Below, piece after piece: positions 1-11,169 of a DNA stretch of 64,000 nt. A program made the position numbers and the translations under genes. The notes beneath the pieces were generated by a model, which saw only the letters and a program-made list of their open reading frames with translations, was not told the DNA's origin and did no database searches. Location: positions 2,325,501 through 2,389,500 of the forward strand of contig CANUEZ040000029.1 in the NCBI GenBank assembly GCA_948099385.1, read 5' to 3'. The DNA comes from Fasciola hepatica (taxonomy: Eukaryota; Platyhelminthes; Trematoda; Plagiorchiida; Fasciolidae). Positions within the stretch are counted from its first letter, which is position 1, and each line of letters starts with the position of its first letter.

Positions 1-6
1 GGAGGG

Positions 7-29
7 ATAGATAGATGGATAGATAGATG

Positions 30-103
<74 letters not shown>

Positions 104-104
104 G

Positions 105-192
<88 letters not shown>

Positions 193-290
193 AAATAGAT
201 AGATAGATAGGTAGATAGATGAATAAATAGATAGGTAGATGGAAATGCGGTTGAGTGATTGGCTCTTTGATTGATTGATTGATTGATTGA
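7..290 (+). repeat. GATA/GATT microsatellite, copy 1
   Basis: Tetranucleotide tract: a few GATA units, then a nearly pure GATT block to about 192, then mixed GATA. After 30 bp of unique sequence there is another short GATT run (267-290). It marks the visible left end of duplication copy 1 and is about 32 bp shorter than its counterpart at 52601. Confidence 0.97.
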
Positions 291-2072
291 ATGATATTTT
301 GTCTGCGAAGTTGATTCAGCTACGTTTCCGTCTGCCTTCCCTTCTTTGTCTCCAACTATACTATATCACATAAAAAGAGGTTTATTTAAACTAATGGCCG
401 ATACTCATCATGCATTTTTTTATTAAAAGAGCATTTTAGAGTTCCAGTTCGTGAAGCATCTGTCAATATTCTGCTAGGATTCATGGGTAAAATGGTTTTC
501 CTGCTTGCGACAACAGACAGAAATTGCAACACTAAACTTCGGCCAACCCCAAACACCATCGTTTGCGTGCTGTACAGTTTATTTTTGAAGAATGTAAATT
601 GATTTATCCCCTTTGCAGAAGAAGTTAGCTTATCACCAAAATATAATCAACGAGTTCAGAAATTTTAGATACTTTCTGGTATGCAACAACCATTTGCAAT
701 AGTCTCTTGACGTTATCTTTTCCCCGTCAAATACATTTTCTTCTCTTGGTATCTCGGTGATAAATTATCTTTTGCCGTAAAACATTTATCTTGTTGATAA
801 GGAAAACAACTTTCTCACCCGATTTTTCGCATGGAATCGCAAGCTCGTAGACATCAATGCAGGAACTCACCATAAATTCATCACTAGTTAGTCGTGTTGT
901 ACACCATGACCACGAAATTGAACGTTTTTTTCTGAAAAACCTATCAAACGTATCCGTTGTCGTAATGAAAGCGAAAACTTGTCCCGTTACGTTTCGCCTG
1001 ACTCAGAGTTCAACACGAATGAAAAATTTGTACTTTTTTGAATTTTGTAGAGATTTTTTGAAAGCTGTGTGTCAGCATTTAGTTAGAACACAAATAAATA
1101 AACGAGAACAGTCCTCGGCCGGCAAAGATGGACGGGGTGTCGGGGAGAACAAACGGGAAGCAAGTTGTAGCAAGTGCGACAATTTGGAGATTGGAAACGG
1201 TTGAATTAGGAGTAAAGTCTCCTTTATTCTGGATGAGTCCATACGCTTGCATGTTTTCATTTTTATGTGATCTTGACCATGCCATTTTATTTGATCAGCC
1301 ACAAGCTTTGTTTCTCGTCGAGGTATTTTGCATCCCAAGTGTTTAGTAACCAACTGGCAAGTACATGAATAAAATGGAGGTAGACAGTAGATGGTACACA
1401 ATGAATAATTGGGTGAACGAATAATCTACTTAGGTCGTGTATTAGAAAGAACTCAATAACTGAAGAGTTCAGCACACTTCCATAGTATCCGGTGAATTGT
1501 TTTTCATTACCATCTGTTTTCTCGTAAGCGTGGCTCTCATAATCACACAAACAAAATGAAAATGGACAGTTGAATGAAACCATTCATTACCGGGACAAGC
1601 AATGAGAACTGAATACAGGATGTCAATGGTTGGAAGGTGAGTGTCAGAGAGGGAGTTATGGAAAACCTGACCAGTGGGCTTGAATATGTGGATACTTTAG
1701 GGTTTTTGTGTGTCTGGTTCAACGGATTAACTCACTGAGTCCTTCAAAATATTGGAGAATGTGGACAGATATGTCGACCAGTATTGCTATTGTAATCACA
1801 CGTTTTCGCTCATCCCCTTCACAATATTACGTGAAGAGCATTCTTACTTTCTCCATCAGCTTGTTTTTATTTCGATAGGGGTCAGTGATGACAGATAGTG
1901 ACCAGAATCGATTAGGCTAGTATGCGATCAATGGTTGTTAAAACACAAGGCATTAGATCATCAACCATCCTATCTCTAAGATCATCGTAATGGACTTCGT
2001 TTAGTCATTGTAACTGATTCGTTGTCTAATTGCTTCGTTAGTGATGATGACCATTTGACTTTCCTTACTACA
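241..2072. other. No supported gene (left part of duplication copy 1)
   Basis: Several overlapping frames of 60-115 codons are open here. The plus-strand frame at 857-1204 is shortened by a frameshift in copy 2 (53483-53686), and the others overlap each other on both strands with no splice signals that favour one. A divergence patch lies near 510-555. I call this non-coding or upstream sequence. Confidence 0.4.
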
Positions 2073-4113
2073 ATGGAGGCAAAATTTGGTGAGTATCGCA
2101 TCTAACACGAATCAAGCCCATATTTTATCCTTTCTTGTTGTTTGACAATATTGGATAAAATACAATACAACAATTGGTTTATCGCAATAGCACTTTTTCA
2201 CAAAGTACCCTATGCCTGTCAAATAATTGCTACTAATATGTGCGATGATTACGAGGTAACTGCATTGTCGCTGGTTTCTCTCTGTTGAGCTTGAATAGCC
2301 TTCGCTGTGAACAAATGCTATACAAAGGATCACCTGAAGCCTTTATATTCAGAACGTACACTCGGAAGTCGGTTGATCTAAAATAACTTTTTTTAACAGT
2401 CGGGTAGTTTGTTGAGTGAAACAGTTAGGAATATCAAAGTTGATCTTTCAAGAATACCAAAACTGGGAACATTTGTCTGCTTTCTACGTACGTGACCATC
2501 ATGACAGTCATAATCTCCAACCATAGACTTAAAACGCACGAAAGTTCACAAAACGATAACTTGACTTGCTGGAAATGTCCGCTCAATCTTTTCTCACCTG
2601 AATAAATTTTAGATTCCGGAATGTGCACGTTGCGATATCACATAAAAATCTTATGCGAAATGGGTGTGCTTGAAAGAATCAAGGTTCATTCAGATTAGAA
2701 AAGCATTTAGGTGGAGGGATTGGAGTGAGATCGATCTGTTAGTTCACGTTTCTAGTTCGTGACAGTCACGTGTTTTGGATCTGAGTCATTAGAGTGAGTT
2801 CATTGCACTTGCTCTCGGGGTAGTTCGAGAGATTGGACGACGTTTTCCGTGTGCACAGAGCAGATGATGGCCATCATGTGTAGGCAGATGTGTTTGTGGG
2901 AATTAGGGAATACTCACTAAACGGTCTGGTATACCGTATCTACCATCCGGGATAGTCTGGTGATTAGATATTCGACTCAAAATCGTTCAGTGGTAGTTTG
3001 AGTCGCGATGAATTTTAATACAGTTGTTATTAAACGGGAAATTCAACATTCCAGGAGATACAAGCTATAAAATTTCTTTCCATTACATACGAGAAGCGAC
3101 AGAGTACAGTGCGTGACGAACCGCCTACCAACATTTTGCTCATGCGATCATGAGCGTTCACATAATTTCTGTGGTCACTTCTGCCTAAAAACTTTTCATT
3201 TTCCCGGGCTAGTGCCTGAAGACAATTAATTTCACGAAAAGAACCTAATTGCCGTTCATTGATCAGACCAATCTTCAAACAGAAGATCTTTCTTTGTACT
3301 CATTTTGTTTCTTCCCCACAAGCAAAATTTTACCAAGAATTTTTTCAGCATTACGATGAGTTTCACCGTAAGATATTATCGGAGGATTAACAATAATTCC
3401 AGTATGATCAATAATTGGATTCATTGTACTTGATTTTAGGTTGGTTGGGTTATTAGGCAGTTTGAAAGCAGCAACAAACTGCTCAAGCTGCAGTGTGACG
3501 GTCAATGGTCCGCATGACTGGTCAGTTAAAACGAGCAGTATATGCTGCATGGCTTATTAATACAAAGTAGTTTGATCACGAACGCACTGACTAATTCAGC
3601 AGAACAATTATGACTTCTCTTAGTGGACAACATTCAAGCATAACCTGAATGTTCCGTCTCTTTTAAGTGAGACCAACTGAAGCAAAGTAGATTACAAATG
3701 TCAGTTGCGGTATCTGCAGCGAGGTTTTAAAGCACTAGGCAGATGGGACAAAATTAGTCCAGTTTACCAGGTGCAAACAATTATTTAACAATATGTATGT
3801 TTTCGATTGAGTTTCTGTCGATCAGTCTATCAACAAAGCTATTCATAACATATAGACCTTCCCTGTCGAACGGCTTCTGATTGGTAAGCTTGGCCTTTAG
3901 GTCATAAACGCTTCACCACCAAACGAAATGATATCATCAGGGCTCAGGTTATCACTTCGAATGGTGATGAAACATTGGCAACCTATACTCCAAGCTCAGT
4001 TATCAGAAGCCGTTGAACAACATCATCTTGAGCTACAATCAACACCAATTTTCAAAACTACCGGGAATAAACTTTTCCCGTTGATCTTTACATTACTTAG
4101 CCAGACCGACTGA
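2073..4113 (+). CDS. Putative three-exon small gene, copy 1 (97-aa model, unknown function)
   Basis: By-eye spliced model. Exon 1 (2073-2088) is a 16-nt start exon encoding MEAKF plus one base, followed by GTGAGT. Exon 2 (2191-2255) follows an AG at 2189 and ends GAG|GTAACT. Joining exons 1 and 2 keeps frame and gives 27 codons. Exon 3 (3901-4113) follows CCTTTAG, starts in phase 0 and ends with TGA, adding 70 residues including HWQPILQAQLSEAVEQHHLE. Splice sites and frame are kept in copy 2, where exon 3 differs by three synonymous changes and one replacement (Leu to Pro). No signal peptide or known domain is recognised. The exon 1/2 acceptor has a poor pyrimidine tract. The model rests on compatible phases and could be wrong. 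Exon 3 is the best-supported part. Confidence 0.3.
3275..3550 (-). other. Minus-strand 91-codon ORF with many replacements between copies
   Basis: The ORF starts with ATG at 3550 and stays open in both copies (copy 2: 55899-56174), but the two translations differ at about 11 of 91 residues. I count about 13 nucleotide differences, most of them replacements. That does not suggest purifying selection, and it lies inside an intron of the plus-strand model 2073-4113. It is recorded because the frame survives unusually many changes. It may simply be non-coding. Confidence 0.2.
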
Positions 4114-4298
4114 GTGGTCATGTGTCGTATACCTTCCTTATTGCAGTCCTGTAAGTTGCATGCATGGTTTATTCACACCAACACAGACACAATGCGTGTG
4201 AATGTAAAATGTTCCCGATATGCTTCCTTTGGCGAAGCATCTGCTCGAGCAAAGGAGTGACGCCGGTTCGATTTCGGCTCGCGGGGTTCGACTATTCG

Positions 4299-7037
4299 AT
4301 GGGGGAAAATGAAGGTGAATTTTCCGTTACAAAGATTCAGGCTCTTCGTGTTAACAATACACTCTGTGAAAGTATTATCCCTTTTCAATTCACAAAATAT
4401 ATTGTGCGATTTTCGTTGGTACCACTTATATATCCCTAGTCTTTTTTGCTATTCAGGTAGATGGATGTCTTTAAAAAAGGCTATTTCGTGATAGACACAC
4501 CCAAGAGAAACTTTTTATGAAAAGCTTGTTGCGTATAAGAACGGGTACTATCAAGGCATGTTCTTCCGTAAAAATGTGCTTCAACACTTACGCAACTCAC
4601 AGGGCACTTGATCCACTCATTTTAGGTTGCTTTTAACCAAACATAACTTCTCATCTGGTAACGTCTATCAGGAAAGTAAAAACGAAGCTCTCAAGGAAAG
4701 AGTCAAAATGGTAGAAACGTTTGTCCCGTATCACGGTCAGTATGCAAATGCCTCTAATCAATGGCCAGACGCCAAACATTTGCATAGCTGAGCATTCATT
4801 CAGTCGTGGAATTTAGTTCAATCTGACATGCCGTATTGAAGGTTTCTAACTAGTCGCATTCGAATACGACCAATTTATTTTGCTATGCCTAATTTCACAG
4901 GGAGTTTCCACTTCAGTAAACTGTGCCTAATCCGTGGCTGTATGTATTCCAAGACCACAAAGCACATTGTCTAGAAATACAGATAGGCCTGGTACAAAAT
5001 GGAGCAATGCCGTAAAACAGACTATTCCCATTGTACTGATCCAATTAGTAAGCTGCTCACACACGTTCCAGTCAGTGCACTGTCAGAATTCATCACTACT
5101 TTCTCATCTGCAGCCTAAATGATCATCGTATCTTGCCTATCTTGGTGAGATGGAGATACACACGACTATGAGTCTTATGTCGAACAAAAGTGGGCAGTCA
5201 ATTCGGCACTATTCCAACAACACAAACAAATCACCTACGTGAATATGCAAGTGAATGTTACGAATATGAAGGGAAGTGAAAACCGAGTGAATTGGTTGCC
5301 ATTCTTCAAATTCACTTGTGATAATCACCATATGGTATCATATGGCATTCGTTCAAGTCCACTGACCACCGGGTGTAGCAAATAATTCTTCCAATCGAAC
5401 TTGGTCTTATATGGTCATATTCGTCGTGGCGTCCGACTGGATTCCACAATTTGATCCAAACAGTTTTGTTCATAGTATTTCGTCGGGCAATAGGCAGTTG
5501 TTGAAAGGTACTCGGATTATCTCGGTGTATTTTACTTATAAAATACACCAAACACAGAGCAACTTGAGCTGATCGTGTTCGGTGTAATGTGAACCGAAGA
5601 AGAATTTGATAAACCCATGCGGTACTTTTGAAATTAACAAATATGAGAAATACAAACGCAGGCCCCGATAAATATCAATTATGGGGTCAAACAAAATGGT
5701 ACACAGTGGTCCATGTATCTGTACATAAATATGCTCGAAATCAGTCCAAAATATTATGGAGATTTTAGTAGGAGAAATGAACACACTAGTTGAGGATATC
5801 GTATAGACATAAGATAACAGCCAAAACCAGAATTCAGGGACCCCATGTCCATCATGATATTTTGTGCAGGTCAGTTCACGGACAAGGTCTCAGGTGGACA
5901 TTGGTCCGTGTTCACTCTGGCATTGATCACTTTCGTGGGAATTACCATAAGGGCAATTGGTGGTTTATTTTCAACCTCTTGGAGCCGTAAGCAAGTGAAG
6001 GTCACTTCGGTGAGGCGGAAATCGTAGTTGCATATGCATGGTTGAAGGCTGAAATAATGGGGAAGTTTTATGGGTCAGGAAACATCCAACAGTGCATCAA
6101 AGAATAACTAGAAAGGACCAACTTCTAAACATTTGTCCAGTAGTCCTAATTACCTTTGGGACAGAGGAGAAACCGTGTACCCAAGCAACATTTTTATTCC
6201 AGTAGTTTGTTAAGAAATGCTCAGTGATTCAGCAAGAGTAATCAAATGATGCTGATTATCTATGAACCCAAAATTCTCTTTCAGCAAAAAGCAGTTTGCC
6301 ATCCAGTTTACAAAGATTCGAAGTGATGACCGCTTTAACTTACTTATTAGAAATAACTGAACCATCCAGGTTATGTGGCATGCCCCTTTTCACAGCACAT
6401 ATGGGCAACCATGTGATAAAGATGTGAATTATGCTATTTCTGCAAACATGCCCGTGTGTCGATCCAGTGTAAGCCGAATAAAACCTACGCGGACCCCACA
6501 TTATGCAGTCAAGTCACAAGTTTATTCCAGCGGTGGATACTATGTGCCTACATGCCTCGAAAGAGTAAATGGTCTGACCAATTTGTGAACAGTTCCAGTA
6601 GCCCGATGTGATCCCCAAGGCTCAGCTGCTGGAGTGTAAACACACAGCACACAAACGCGATCAGCATCCTTGTGAAACGTCCAAGTGAGACAAATGAATC
6701 AGTCTTTTCGGATCACTTTGTGATTTATCAACAAAGACCGTAGTTATTTAACTTAAAACATAATTGTCACGAACCACTAGAAACACCTTAACATTGAACC
6801 CTTTTTTTGTTTTATTTTGTAGGAACTGGATTTGATTGCGCAATCCACAAGTATTTCTCGAACCATAATAATGTTTTATTCACACGATCACTGCGTGACA
6901 AAGCATTATTAAAACTTCAAACGATCAACTACCAACCAATAAAGGATCTTTTGGCGCTTCAAGCAGACATACAAACATTTGTTCCCTGTTCTCCCACTTG
7001 GACGGATTGGGAGAATGCCCAAATCACGATTGAATAG
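4299..7037 (+). CDS. Putative four-exon gene for a small membrane protein, copy 1 (128-aa model)
   Basis: By-eye spliced model with all junctions in phase 1. Exon 1 is 4299-4314 (ATG, MGENE, donor AAG|GTGAAT). Exon 2 is 4901-4939 (acceptor AATTTCACAG, donor GTATGT). Exon 3 is 5870-5986 (acceptor TTTTGTGCAG, donor GTAAGC). Exon 4 is 6823-7037 (acceptor TTTTATTTTGTAG, stop TAG). The 128-residue product has one strongly hydrophobic stretch in exon 3 (about residues 30-52, core WSVFTLALITFVGITI). The part after it is polar (exon 4, FDCAIHKYFSNHNN...). Four cysteines are visible. I recognise no family. Exons 3 and 4 have the best splice signals; exon 1 is a 16-nt exon and least certain. Copy 2 carries a premature stop, so the two copies may differ in function. 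Confidence 0.33.
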
Positions 7038-7787
7038 CGGTGCTTGTGATCAGTCATCTTTGAATCAACAACCGGAAGATCATAACAGAATGGAAATTAG
7101 CTGTTCAGCGGAACCAGCAGTGATGAAGATGGGCGAAATAAGCCAGTGAATCAGGCCGGCTCTCCTGTCATCGAATGTCACAGTTTGGTTGATGATTGGA
7201 TTGTTTGAAAATGAACCGCATAAAGCTTATCCGATTATATCGATTCCTGCCTTACAACAGGGTTGTCCATGACACAAAATTCTACTTTATCAGAACCATG
7301 TCATGAGAGCAAGCGGAAATTCCCTTCTAGTCCGAGCGACAAAAATGTGACAAGTAATAGTTCAGTGAATCAGACGAACACATTCACCTGCTACTGATCC
7401 TGTTCCATTCAGGCTTCTTGTTTTATAACACTCAGAATACAGAGAATCAAACGCCCTACGTGGATGTGTTCTTTTGTTTCCTTTTTGTACCTTTTGGCAA
7501 TGTGATTGAACAAATTTGAATTTTCTGGCCAACAGATGAAAATAATTTTGAACGAGGGACGAAAAAGTCAACTGTCTTTCTAAGTTCTCCCAAATGAATC
7601 TATACTTTCGAGAATTGTTTGATATATATATATCCCGGAGGCAGTTCCAATCTATTTTAATGGAATTCAAGTCGGCTTCCAAATCAGACATCCATTTGAT
7701 TATTATTCTTCCTAGTGGACTCAATTTCTCGTGCCATGGATATTGCATACCACAAACCGGATATTGTTTTACCATTCAGCAAAAGCC

Positions 7788-10015
7788 TCACTGAGGCTCC
7801 TTATTTTGTAAATATCCAAAACGACCAAAACATTTGACGTAACTCAACCACCAAAAATCATGTGCAAAGAGCTCCTTGTAGCACAGCTCTTGTGGGAATA
7901 CATCAGGTGGGATAATGTGGTCGCTACATGTCATCAGATTATTTTTGACATTCAAGTCAGACAATCTTCTCTGAGGTATAGCGTTATTGGTTGACATTTG
8001 TTCTTCCCCGTTTTGGGTCCTGCTGCTTTTGAGTGACACGGACTTCAGGACTTCACCGATCTGTTGAGATGATACGAGGAATTAGCATCCACACAGCTTG
8101 CTTTTCACATATTTATTTGTTGCATGGGCGTGACGGTGTATTTCACCTCGACGAATAATCTGTACTCTCACCGACATTCTTTGTAATTCTACACGGCCGT
8201 TTGAGACCGCATGGATGAGGTTTCCAACACCTCTACATCAACCACTATCCAAAGTATTCAAACATGATCAACCTGTGTGAACTGTTTCAAATGCGATAGA
8301 TTGGTGACCAGTACAACCTTCGAGAATCAATCATAGCCCGAACTGCATGACATATAATATCCTATTTGATATACAATGCTCTGATCTCGGTACACCTGAG
8401 TTAAGTTGTCTAATACCTAACCACCATTTGAACACTGGTGAATGAGAGAAAGAACTGCATACTTCACGATAATCGGGAATGATACTGGGACGTTTGCCAG
8501 TGAAATTGGTCTTAAAATAGCTCATCCAAAATGTCGACAACCTTCCGAATATTTCGGTTACGCTGTGCTATTGAATAATAAAGTTTTACGACGCCACAAA
8601 TTCTTTACAAGTCCACTGTTGCAGCAAAACTCGTTTCAGTCAGATTTTCTTTTTCAGACAAAGACACCCGATTAAGGATCACATATTTTGGCTACATTCT
8701 AAAATATCGAAATTCCTAACCGAATAACTGCTTATAAGACCGGAGAGTTTGATCGTTAAAAACTCCATAAGATTCTACTTTGCTCCAAATTTGTCTATAT
8801 ATGCAAACGTAGTCGAGCTCGGTGCAGTTCGTACTTGAGAACTATGTGTGCTGTACTTGCTGATCTAAGGTGCCACAGTAGGCCATCGAATGCAGTTCGT
8901 ACTAATTGCCCACTCAAATCACATCAACATATGTCATCCACCCCTTTGTGAATTCGGGGTTCGACTGACTACAGTAGGATTCCCCTACAACACATTGGAT
9001 ACGAACAAAAAAGACGGAACAAATCTAAAACCTCATACAGAGAGATCGAGTGGGAATAAGGAGGAAATGGGTCAAGATAAATACCGCGGGAGAGATCAGA
9101 TTTCACAAGCTTGGCCCAGATCCATCTACAGAGCATCAGTCGGTGTCGTTTGTGTCATTAGCCTGATCAACGGTCAACGGACGGGTCTAGGTCACGCAAT
9201 GGGACAGTTGGCCTCCCACATTCCTTTATTTTTGACCTATCACACTATCAAGATTATTATTCTATCCATTTAACATTGTTCCTATGGAACGTTTTATGAG
9301 GGTATCATTACGAATCCCTGAAAACGAGCTTGTTCACTGCCCTGTCGTATTCTTCAGGTGTTCTGTGGGATTATCCGGACAGTTTCCCTACTTTTCAACT
9401 GGTATCCACTCTATCGACTCACGGTCAATGGGGTAGATTTTACCAAAACGTCTTTGGAACGTTAGCAAATACCAATCACCGATGTACGCATTACTGTTCA
9501 GCTGAAAGATGGAAATAAATAATCCGGTCGTGGTACGTTTCACTTCCATCAGAAATGACAATCTGGGCCTCAGACGTGGTTGCAATCCGAAGATATTCAT
9601 GAATTATGCTTCTATAGCTCATTTCGAGAGGCTCGTCTCGAACAATGGAGCATAAAAAGAATATTGGATTATGCAGTATTTTGGTTCTTCATCTGTGTCG
9701 TGCTTTTTACTCCTTAGCACCTTAATGGAGAGAAAATTTTAGATAAGTGAAATTGAACATGGTTGGTATATTACCTGATGTAATCCACTTCCTCGATAGG
9801 TTTTACTGCTATCCTTCTAAGCGAACTTACTGGAATACACATCAGCTTCGGAGCATTTCTCACTATTGTTCACACCGAATGAAGTAAATAAAGCTGGTGC
9901 AGTTCAACACCAAATACCAGAATGGGAGCGCCAGATAGCATCAACAAAGTGACTTATGTGCTCCAATACTTACACTTTTTGATCCGATCGGGTTTGTAAA
10001 CTCTTCCTTCTTCAT
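7788..10015 (-). CDS. Putative two-exon minus-strand gene, copy 1 (104-aa model)
   Basis: Exon 1 (10015-9974) starts ATG and encodes MKKEEFTNPIGSKS, ending exactly at a strong donor GTAAGTAT in phase 0. Exon 2 (8060-7788) follows an acceptor with a good pyrimidine-rich tract (ends ATCATCTCAACAG), begins in phase 0 and runs 90 codons to TGA. The junction reads KS|IGEVLKSVSLKSS. The N-terminal half is Ser/Lys/Arg-rich and polar (PQRRLSDLN). The C-terminal third is aromatic-rich (HDFWWLSYVKCFGRFGY). No family is recognised. Copy 2 (60407-62635) keeps frame and splice sites, with three replacements (Glu/Ala, Gln/Leu, Lys/Arg) and no silent change in exon 2. Another strong donor context (TTCCA|GTAAGT) at about 9829 on this strand does not fit the phase and is not used. 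Confidence 0.35.
8442..8675 (+). CDS. 77-codon ORF identical in protein between the copies
   Basis: ATG at 8442 to TAA at 8673-8675. The copy 2 equivalent (61061-61294) differs at two bases in 234, both AAT to AAC in adjacent Asn codons, so the 77-residue products are identical. Neighbouring ORFs mostly differ by replacements, so this is weak evidence of constraint. The product is basic, with RRHKFF near residue 50, and has no signal peptide or obvious membrane segment. It lies inside the intron of the minus-strand model 7788-10015. It could be a single-exon gene, or part of one: a good acceptor (TTTTCTTTTTCAG) sits at its 3' end near 8657. Another frame is equally affected by the two changes (see findings). 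Unrecognised. Confidence 0.33.
   Translation: MRERTAYFTIIGNDTGTFASEIGLKIAHPKCRQPSEYFGYAVLLNNKVLRRHKFFTSPLLQQNSFQSDFLFQTKTPD
8890..9300 (+). other. Non-conserved ORF and divergence patch
   Basis: An open frame of 127 codons starts at 8890. In copy 2 (61509) an extra base near 61834 shifts the frame, so the last 30 or so residues differ completely. The region 9249-9296 holds ten differences in 48 bp against about 1-3 % elsewhere. I do not call a gene here. Confidence 0.35.
9509..9655 (+). CDS. Short 48-codon ORF, possible exon, copy 1
   Basis: ATG at 9509 to TAA at 9653-9655; the product begins MEINNPVVVRFTSIRND. In copy 2 (62129-62275) the frame is kept, with Asn to Asp, Asn to Thr and one silent change. 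It is too short to be trusted on length. It is noted because residue composition is protein-like and the frame is clean. It overlaps antisense to a 70-codon minus-strand ORF (9388-9600). No family recognised. Confidence 0.2.
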   Translation: MEINNPVVVRFTSIRNDNLGLRRGCNPKIFMNYASIAHFERLVSNNGA

Positions 10016-11169
10016 TTTTCTCTTGAGAAATTTACGACAGTTTTTCTTGAAATATGACAGTTTGTTTTACGAGATATTACTTCCCATGATGCTAATGCTC
10101 ACCCAGACAAAGGTAGAGATTTTTCCCACAATGACTCGAACAGGATATGAAACAAGCAGAACATGAAGTATATTTCAAATAAAGAATCTTTGAAAACATG
10201 CAACGGTGTGCAATTACCTTCTTGTTATTTCTCTAACAATTATATTGAGCTTGATGCAGGCCATTTGGAATGACAACGATGATTTGGATTCTTCTCAATG
10301 AGAGCACCTCTATCGAATCCGATCCAAAGGAAAAGTGCGTTTGGACGGAGTCAAAATAAGTCAAAAATTATCTTTTGGATTTTGGGATCGTTCGTAAAGA
10401 CACCGTTGTTATTCTTCAGAAGTCACTTTTGTTTCATGCAAATCCAAATATTTATTCTGTAGTTGTTCATGTGGTTGTCAATGGTAGTCTATTACCCATT
10501 ATTTCTAACTATGAAGCAATATAGACTTATTGTACTCAACGTGTTTGAACAAAATTCGGCAGCACAGTGTGAACTTCTCTAGGTGAAAACAGAACACAAC
10601 ACTTGCTAATTATTTGTTTCGGCACGGGGGTTTCTGATATACAAAACTTAAATTACATGTGACTACTTCCAAGGTCCGGCAAAATTTGACAACTATTTCT
10701 TTTACTGATGCCATTCTCAAGTTTTCTTCCAACAAAAGTTTTCATACTTCTGGAAATATTCAAGGTTATCTTTATGAAAGAGACCGCAATATTTTTCGAA
10801 ACTAGTCAGTAAGACTATCTGACAGTTTAGAACACCAGTCCCAATGGATGATATTCCTGGAAAACGGAACAGCTGAATTCCGATTGTATTATGTAGCACT
10901 TTCGTCAAGGTTTATGTTTTGCTCACTTACGGGTGTTCGTTTGATAGCCTCGTTTACAGCACACATGAAATACCCAAAGTTATATCTGTGGAGCACGTTT
11001 TTCTCCTGCGACTCAAATTGCCGTCACATATGAATTTCTACACATTCAGCAATTTTGTCTGGAGAGTAACTTCATATTTACTTGTCTCGAGAACTGTTAT
11101 CTGACATTGGCATTCGTGTCATCGATTTGACATCATGCGTACTTAAATTTTCCATCAAGTAGATGCACA

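Noticed and set aside
857..1204. Plus-strand ORF of 115 codons
   Set aside because: Single-base and 2-bp losses shift the frame in copy 2, where the ORF ends early. Overlapping frames on the other strand are equally long.
1287..1583. Minus-strand ORF of 98 codons, open in both copies
   Set aside because: The differences between the copies are mostly replacements. Cys/Phe/His-rich AT-driven composition; no splice or start context. Probably chance.
7362..7775. Minus-strand ORF of 137 codons in copy 1
   Set aside because: A 2-bp length change in the TA tract at about 7621 breaks the frame in copy 2 (only 59983-60192 remains), and there are no supporting splice signals.
8890..9273. Plus-strand ORF of 127 codons
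   Set aside because: Frame differs at the 3' end between copies because of an indel, and it includes the divergence patch. No splice support.
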